In this document: one piece after another, positions 6,642-9,001 of the stretch
How the letters are laid out: each line of letters starts with the position of its first letter
Position numbering within the stretch: the first letter of the stretch is position 1
Assembly: GCA_016929365.1 (NCBI GenBank)
Contig: JAFGIZ010000048.1
Coordinates: forward strand, 1 to 9,001
Direction: 5' to 3'
DNA from: Lentisphaerota bacterium
GTDB lineage: Bacteria > Verrucomicrobiota > Kiritimatiellia > UBA8416 > JAFGIZ01
Length of the DNA stretch: 9,001 nt
Position numbers and translations under genes: made by a program
Notes under the pieces: model-generated
Seen by the model: only the letters and a program-made list of their open reading frames with translations
Databases searched by the model: none
What the model was told of the DNA's origin: nothing

Positions 6642-7298
6642 TCAGGTGTCGAGCGAAGTCACACCCTCCCGGATCGCGTACTTGGTCAGCTCCGCCACGC
6701 TGTGCAGGTTCAATTTCTCCATAATGTTGCGGCGGTGCGTTTCGACGGTCTTGACGCTGACCCCCAGGTTGTGGGCCATCTCCTTCGTGGACTTCCCTTC
6801 GGCGAGCTGCTGCAGCACTTCGCGTTCCCGGTCCGTCAGCACGACGAAAGCCGGATTGTCGCTGAGCGAAGACGACAGCGCCACGTAGTCGTCCACGACG
6901 CCGCGGGCAATATCGGGGCTCAGGTACTTCTTGCCTTTCATGACTTCCCGGATGGCCCGGACCAGTTCTTCGTAAGCCCGTTTCTTGAGCACGTAGGCGC
7001 AGGCCCCGGACGCGAGCATCTCCCGCACGAACTCCTTGTTGGCATGGCCGGACAAGCCCACGATCTTGATGTTGGGGTTGCGCTCCACAATCTTGCGCGT
7101 GGCCTCAATGCCGTTCAGGTCCGGCATCGCGACATCCATCACCACCACGTGCGGTCCGGTCCTGGCGGCCAGCGCAACGGTATCTTCGCCGTTGGACGCT
7201 TCGCCCACCACCTGCATGCCGTCTTCACGTTCCAGCATGGCTTTCAACCCGTCCCGCATCATCTCGTGATCGTCCGCGAGAATCAGCCTCACGTTCAT
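6642..7298 (-). CDS. NarL/FixJ-type two-component response regulator
   Basis: This is a 218-residue DNA-binding response regulator. The receiver covers residues 1-125, with Asp9-Asp10, phospho-acceptor Asp55 (VVVMDVAMPDLNG), Ser83 and Lys105. The LuxR-type helix-turn-helix covers about 154-211: LTDREREVLQQLAEGKSTKE, then VSVKTVETHRRNIMEKL. An upstream ATG at 7403 would add 35 residues of low-complexity sequence. The ATG at 7298 is preferred because the first receiver strand begins there and AAGGAG lies six bases before it. It is the first gene of a minus-strand pair with the receiver-only paralogue. It diverges from the GH32-like gene, which makes that gene a possible target. The sensor kinase and signal are not visible. 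Confidence 0.95.
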   Translation of the reverse strand: MNVRLILADDHEMMRDGLKAMLEREDGMQVVGEASNGEDTVALAARTGPHVVVMDVAMPDLNGIEATRKIVERNPNIKIVGLSGHANKEFVREMLASGACAYVLKKRAYEELVRAIREVMKGKKYLSPDIARGVVDDYVALSSSLSDNPAFVVLTDREREVLQQLAEGKSTKEMAHNLGVSVKTVETHRRNIMEKLNLHSVAELTKYAIREGVTSLDT

Positions 7299-7304
7299 GT
7301 CCTT

Positions 7305-7310
7305 CTCCTT
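7305..7310 (-). promoter_or_regulatory. Shine-Dalgarno site fixing the response regulator start
   Basis: AAGGAG on the minus strand, six bases before the ATG at 7298, selects this start over the in-frame ATG 105 bases further upstream. Confidence 0.75.
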
Positions 7311-7350
7311 CCGCTCTGCCTGGCGCCCGGCGGGATACACCGTCGCACAC

Positions 7351-7379
7351 AGGCTACCGCAAACCGCCGGGGCGGTCAA
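7351..7379 (-). promoter_or_regulatory. Candidate promoter for the response-regulator pair
   Basis: On the minus strand, TTGACC (plus 7374-7379, 5 of 6 consensus) and TAGCCT (7351-7356, 3 of 6) are separated by 17 bases. Transcription would start near 7345, about 45 bases before the regulator ATG. A perfect dyad occupies most of the spacer and part of the -35 element, so a bound protein would block this promoter. Confidence 0.38.
7363..7376. promoter_or_regulatory. Perfect dyad ACCGCC-GG-GGCGGT in the divergent control region
   Basis: This 6-2-6 inverted repeat lies inside the candidate minus-strand promoter, 13 bases from the proposed plus-strand -35 element. It resembles an operator by position. 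In such GC-rich DNA a chance dyad is not negligible, and it does not match the NarL heptamer as I know it. Confidence 0.33.
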
Positions 7380-7389
7380 ACCGGGCACG

Positions 7390-7417
7390 CTTAACCGCGT
7401 CACCGTGTCGGTATAGT
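7390..7417 (+). promoter_or_regulatory. Candidate promoter for the GH32-like gene
   Basis: TATAGT (7412-7417, 5 of 6 consensus) has a poor -35 match, CTTAAC (7390-7395), at 16 bases. It would leave a leader of about 170 bases before the chosen ATG. That leader is very GC-rich and holds a small hairpin, CGCCCG-AAA-CGGGCG at 7481-7495, and no gene I can support. The good -10 with a weak -35 is the pattern of an activator-dependent promoter; that is inference. Confidence 0.33.
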
Positions 7418-7595
7418 ACGCCCGGCGCCGCCGGCGGGGCTATGAGGCTCTCCCTGATTTCCGGCTTCTTCAAACCCGAACGCCCGAAACGGGCGCCGGG
7501 CGCGGCCGGACACGCCGCGGAAGGGGACGGCCCCGCGCGTCGGGTTCCCCGAAGCCCGAACTGCGGGAATCCCCGATAGTCCGGGCGGGCCGGAT

Positions 7596-9001
7596 ATGAG
7601 AGCGTCGGGTGTTATGTATTCGGGCAGCGGGTTTACGGTTTCCGAACTGGGGGACGTCGATGTCTTCTACGCCGACGGCGCCTACCACCTGTTCCATCTG
7701 GTTCTGCCCAACCATGACTATATCGCCCACGCGGTGAGCGACGACGGCTTCGTCTGGCGCCGCGTCCGGAACGCCCTCTTTATCGGGGACCCCGGGGACT
7801 GGGACGACGACATGCTCTGGACCATGCACGTGACCCCGAATCCGCACCGCGCGGGCGAATGGCGCATGTTTTACACCGGTCTCTCCCGGCGCGAGCAGGG
7901 GCGCGTACAGCGTATCGGCATGGCGCGCTCGAACGATCTTTATCACTGGAAAAAGGACGGAGCAGACGCCTATCCCCTGGAAGTGCCCGCCTCGTATTAC
8001 GAAGCGGATGCCAAAACGGCCCGCCACTGGGTCAGCTTCCGGGATCCGTTCTTCTTCGCCGAAGGCGACACCCGCCTGCTCCTGGCCAACGGGCGGGCCC
8101 GGCACGGGCCGCTGCCGCGGCGCGGCTGCGTCGCCCTGGCGCGTGAGACGGCACCCGACCGTTTTGAATTCCTGGAGCCCCTGTTCTTTCCCCGCATGTA
8201 CGACGACATCGAAGTGCCGTGTCTTTTCAGGATCGGCAACCGGTACTACCTCGCGGGGTCGCTGCGCGAAGACCTGAAAGTCCATTACTGGCACGCCGAC
8301 GCGGCGTTGGGGCCCTACAGCGCGCATTACGACAACCTCCTGCTCCCGCAGGGCAACTATGCCGCCCGCATCGTCGAGATCGGGGGCCGCCACCTTGTCT
8401 GGAATTTCTTCACGACGTCACGCCAAACGGGCATGCGTATCCTCCCGCCGCCCAAAGAGCTGGACGTCGCGGATGACGGGCGCCTGCTGCTGCGCGCCTT
8501 CCGGGGTTTCGACGGCAAGGCGGGCGAAGTCTGCGGGCCGCCTGCCCTCGGCCCGCTGCGCACCGTCCTGCAGAATCCCACGGCCGCCTGGGAACACGGC
8601 GAGACGTCCACGTGTCTCAACAGCGAGAGCGGATACGAAATATTCCACCTCGCCCGGGCCTGCAGCGATTTCCGGTTGCGCTGCCGGCTCTGCATGGAGG
8701 GGCGGGGAAAAGGCGGACTCTCGTTCCGCAGCGATCACGACGGCAACGGGTATTTTATCAGTCTCGACATGGTCAACGGCATCGCCCAGGTCCGCGCCTG
8801 GGGCGTGAGCGGCGAGGGCACTTTCGAAAACGCCTTTCATTACGACAATATCCAGGATAATCACTTTTTTCCCAACCCGCAACGGACCTACCGCCTGGAA
8901 CTGATCGCCTACGGGGGATACGTGGAATTCTCCGTGGACGGCGCCGTCGTACTCAGCCTGATCGACACAACGTATCTGGAAGGCGACCGGCTCGGGTTCT
9001 A
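7596..9001 (+). CDS. GH32-like five-bladed beta-propeller glycoside hydrolase, 3' end cut by window
   Basis: This frame stays open for 468 codons to the window edge. The N-terminal two thirds resemble a GH32/GH43-type propeller. GDVDVFYADGAYHLFHL contains the probable nucleophile aspartate (Asp20 or Asp22), SFRDPFFF holds the transition-state aspartate (Asp150), and DIEVPCLFRIGNRYYLAGS holds the probable acid/base Glu206. Repeated propeller strands include EWRMFYTGLSRRE and MARSNDLYHWKK. From about residue 340 a jelly-roll sandwich follows (GLSFRSDHDGNGYFISLD, FSVDGAVVLSLID), as in GH32 C-terminal modules. The GH32 signature WMNDPNG is replaced, so fructan specificity is not assured. No signal peptide is visible, so the enzyme is probably intracellular. 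The start is uncertain: ATG 7614, six codons in, is an alternative, and neither has a good Shine-Dalgarno site. It diverges from a response regulator that may control it. Confidence 0.83.
   Translation, partial: MRASGVMYSGSGFTVSELGDVDVFYADGAYHLFHLVLPNHDYIAHAVSDDGFVWRRVRNALFIGDPGDWDDDMLWTMHVTPNPHRAGEWRMFYTGLSRREQGRVQRIGMARSNDLYHWKKDGADAYPLEVPASYYEADAKTARHWVSFRDPFFFAEGDTRLLLANGRARHGPLPRRGCVALARETAPDRFEFLEPLFFPRMYDDIEVPCLFRIGNRYYLAGSLREDLKVHYWHADAALGPYSAHYDNLLLPQGNYAARIVEIGGRHLVWNFFTTSRQTGMRILPPPKELDVADDGRLLLRAFRGFDGKAGEVCGPPALGPLRTVLQNPTAAWEHGETSTCLNSESGYEIFHLARACSDFRLRCRLCMEGRGKGGLSFRSDHDGNGYFISLDMVNGIAQVRAWGVSGEGTFENAFHYDNIQDNHFFPNPQRTYRLELIAYGGYVEFSVDGAVVLSLIDTTYLEGDRLGF

Noticed and set aside
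7299..7403. A 35-residue N-terminal extension of the response regulator
   Set aside because: The receiver fold begins at the ATG at 7298, which has AAGGAG six bases upstream. The extension overlaps the candidate promoter region.
7442..7579. A 45-codon plus-strand ORF in the leader of the GH32-like gene
   Set aside because: It has no convincing ribosome binding site and its composition is Pro/Arg/Gly-rich, like random GC-rich DNA. It ends 16 bases before the GH32-like ATG in another frame.
7470..8393. A 307-codon minus-strand frame over the start of the GH32-like gene
   Set aside because: The plus-strand frame contains ordered GH32-like motifs and stays open to the window end. The minus frame is its shadow.

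Overview
The window is GC-rich bacterial DNA with dense genes, short gaps and several ATGA overlaps. It shows no mobile element, repeat array, CRISPR or RNA gene. The gene content fits an anaerobic or facultatively anaerobic bacterium: an oxygen-sensitive glycyl-radical ribonucleotide reductase, a corrinoid/folate-type methyltransferase and a sugar hydrolase. A PVC-group (Kiritimatiellota-like) or similar environmental lineage is possible, but this is a guess from gene style, not from a marker gene.

Layout. (1) 1-956, plus: the end of a nitrilase-family amidase overlaps a nine-cysteine YkgJ-type metal-cluster protein by ATGA. (2) 957-1111: an intergenic region with a palindrome, a candidate promoter and a strong ribosome binding site. 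(3) 1112-4950, plus: a compact operon of class III ribonucleotide reductase (nrdD), an enlarged glutaredoxin/NrdH-like redoxin and the radical-SAM activase (nrdG). The genes abut or overlap. (4) 4968-5972, minus: a methyltetrahydrofolate:corrinoid-type methyltransferase, convergent with the nrd operon. (5) 5973-6224: a gene-free 252-base gap with a hairpin and a weak promoter. (6) 6225-7298, minus: a two-gene operon of a NarL/LuxR-type response regulator followed by a shorter receiver-only paralogue. (7) 7299-7595: a divergent control region with back-to-back promoter candidates and a perfect dyad. (8) 7596-9001, plus: a GH32-like five-bladed propeller glycosidase with a C-terminal beta-sandwich, open at the window edge.

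The best-supported system is the nrd operon. NrdG would install the glycyl radical on Gly865 of NrdD, NrdD would make deoxynucleotides without oxygen, and the redoxin between them is the likely electron donor. This matches the thioredoxin/NrdH-dependent class III subtype rather than the formate-dependent one. It is a known type of system, although the redoxin and an insertion in NrdD look unusual. No wholly new system is evident. The less ordinary points are the extended cysteine-rich redoxin, the receiver-only regulator paralogue, the amidase/cysteine-cluster pair and the unassigned GH32-like enzyme.
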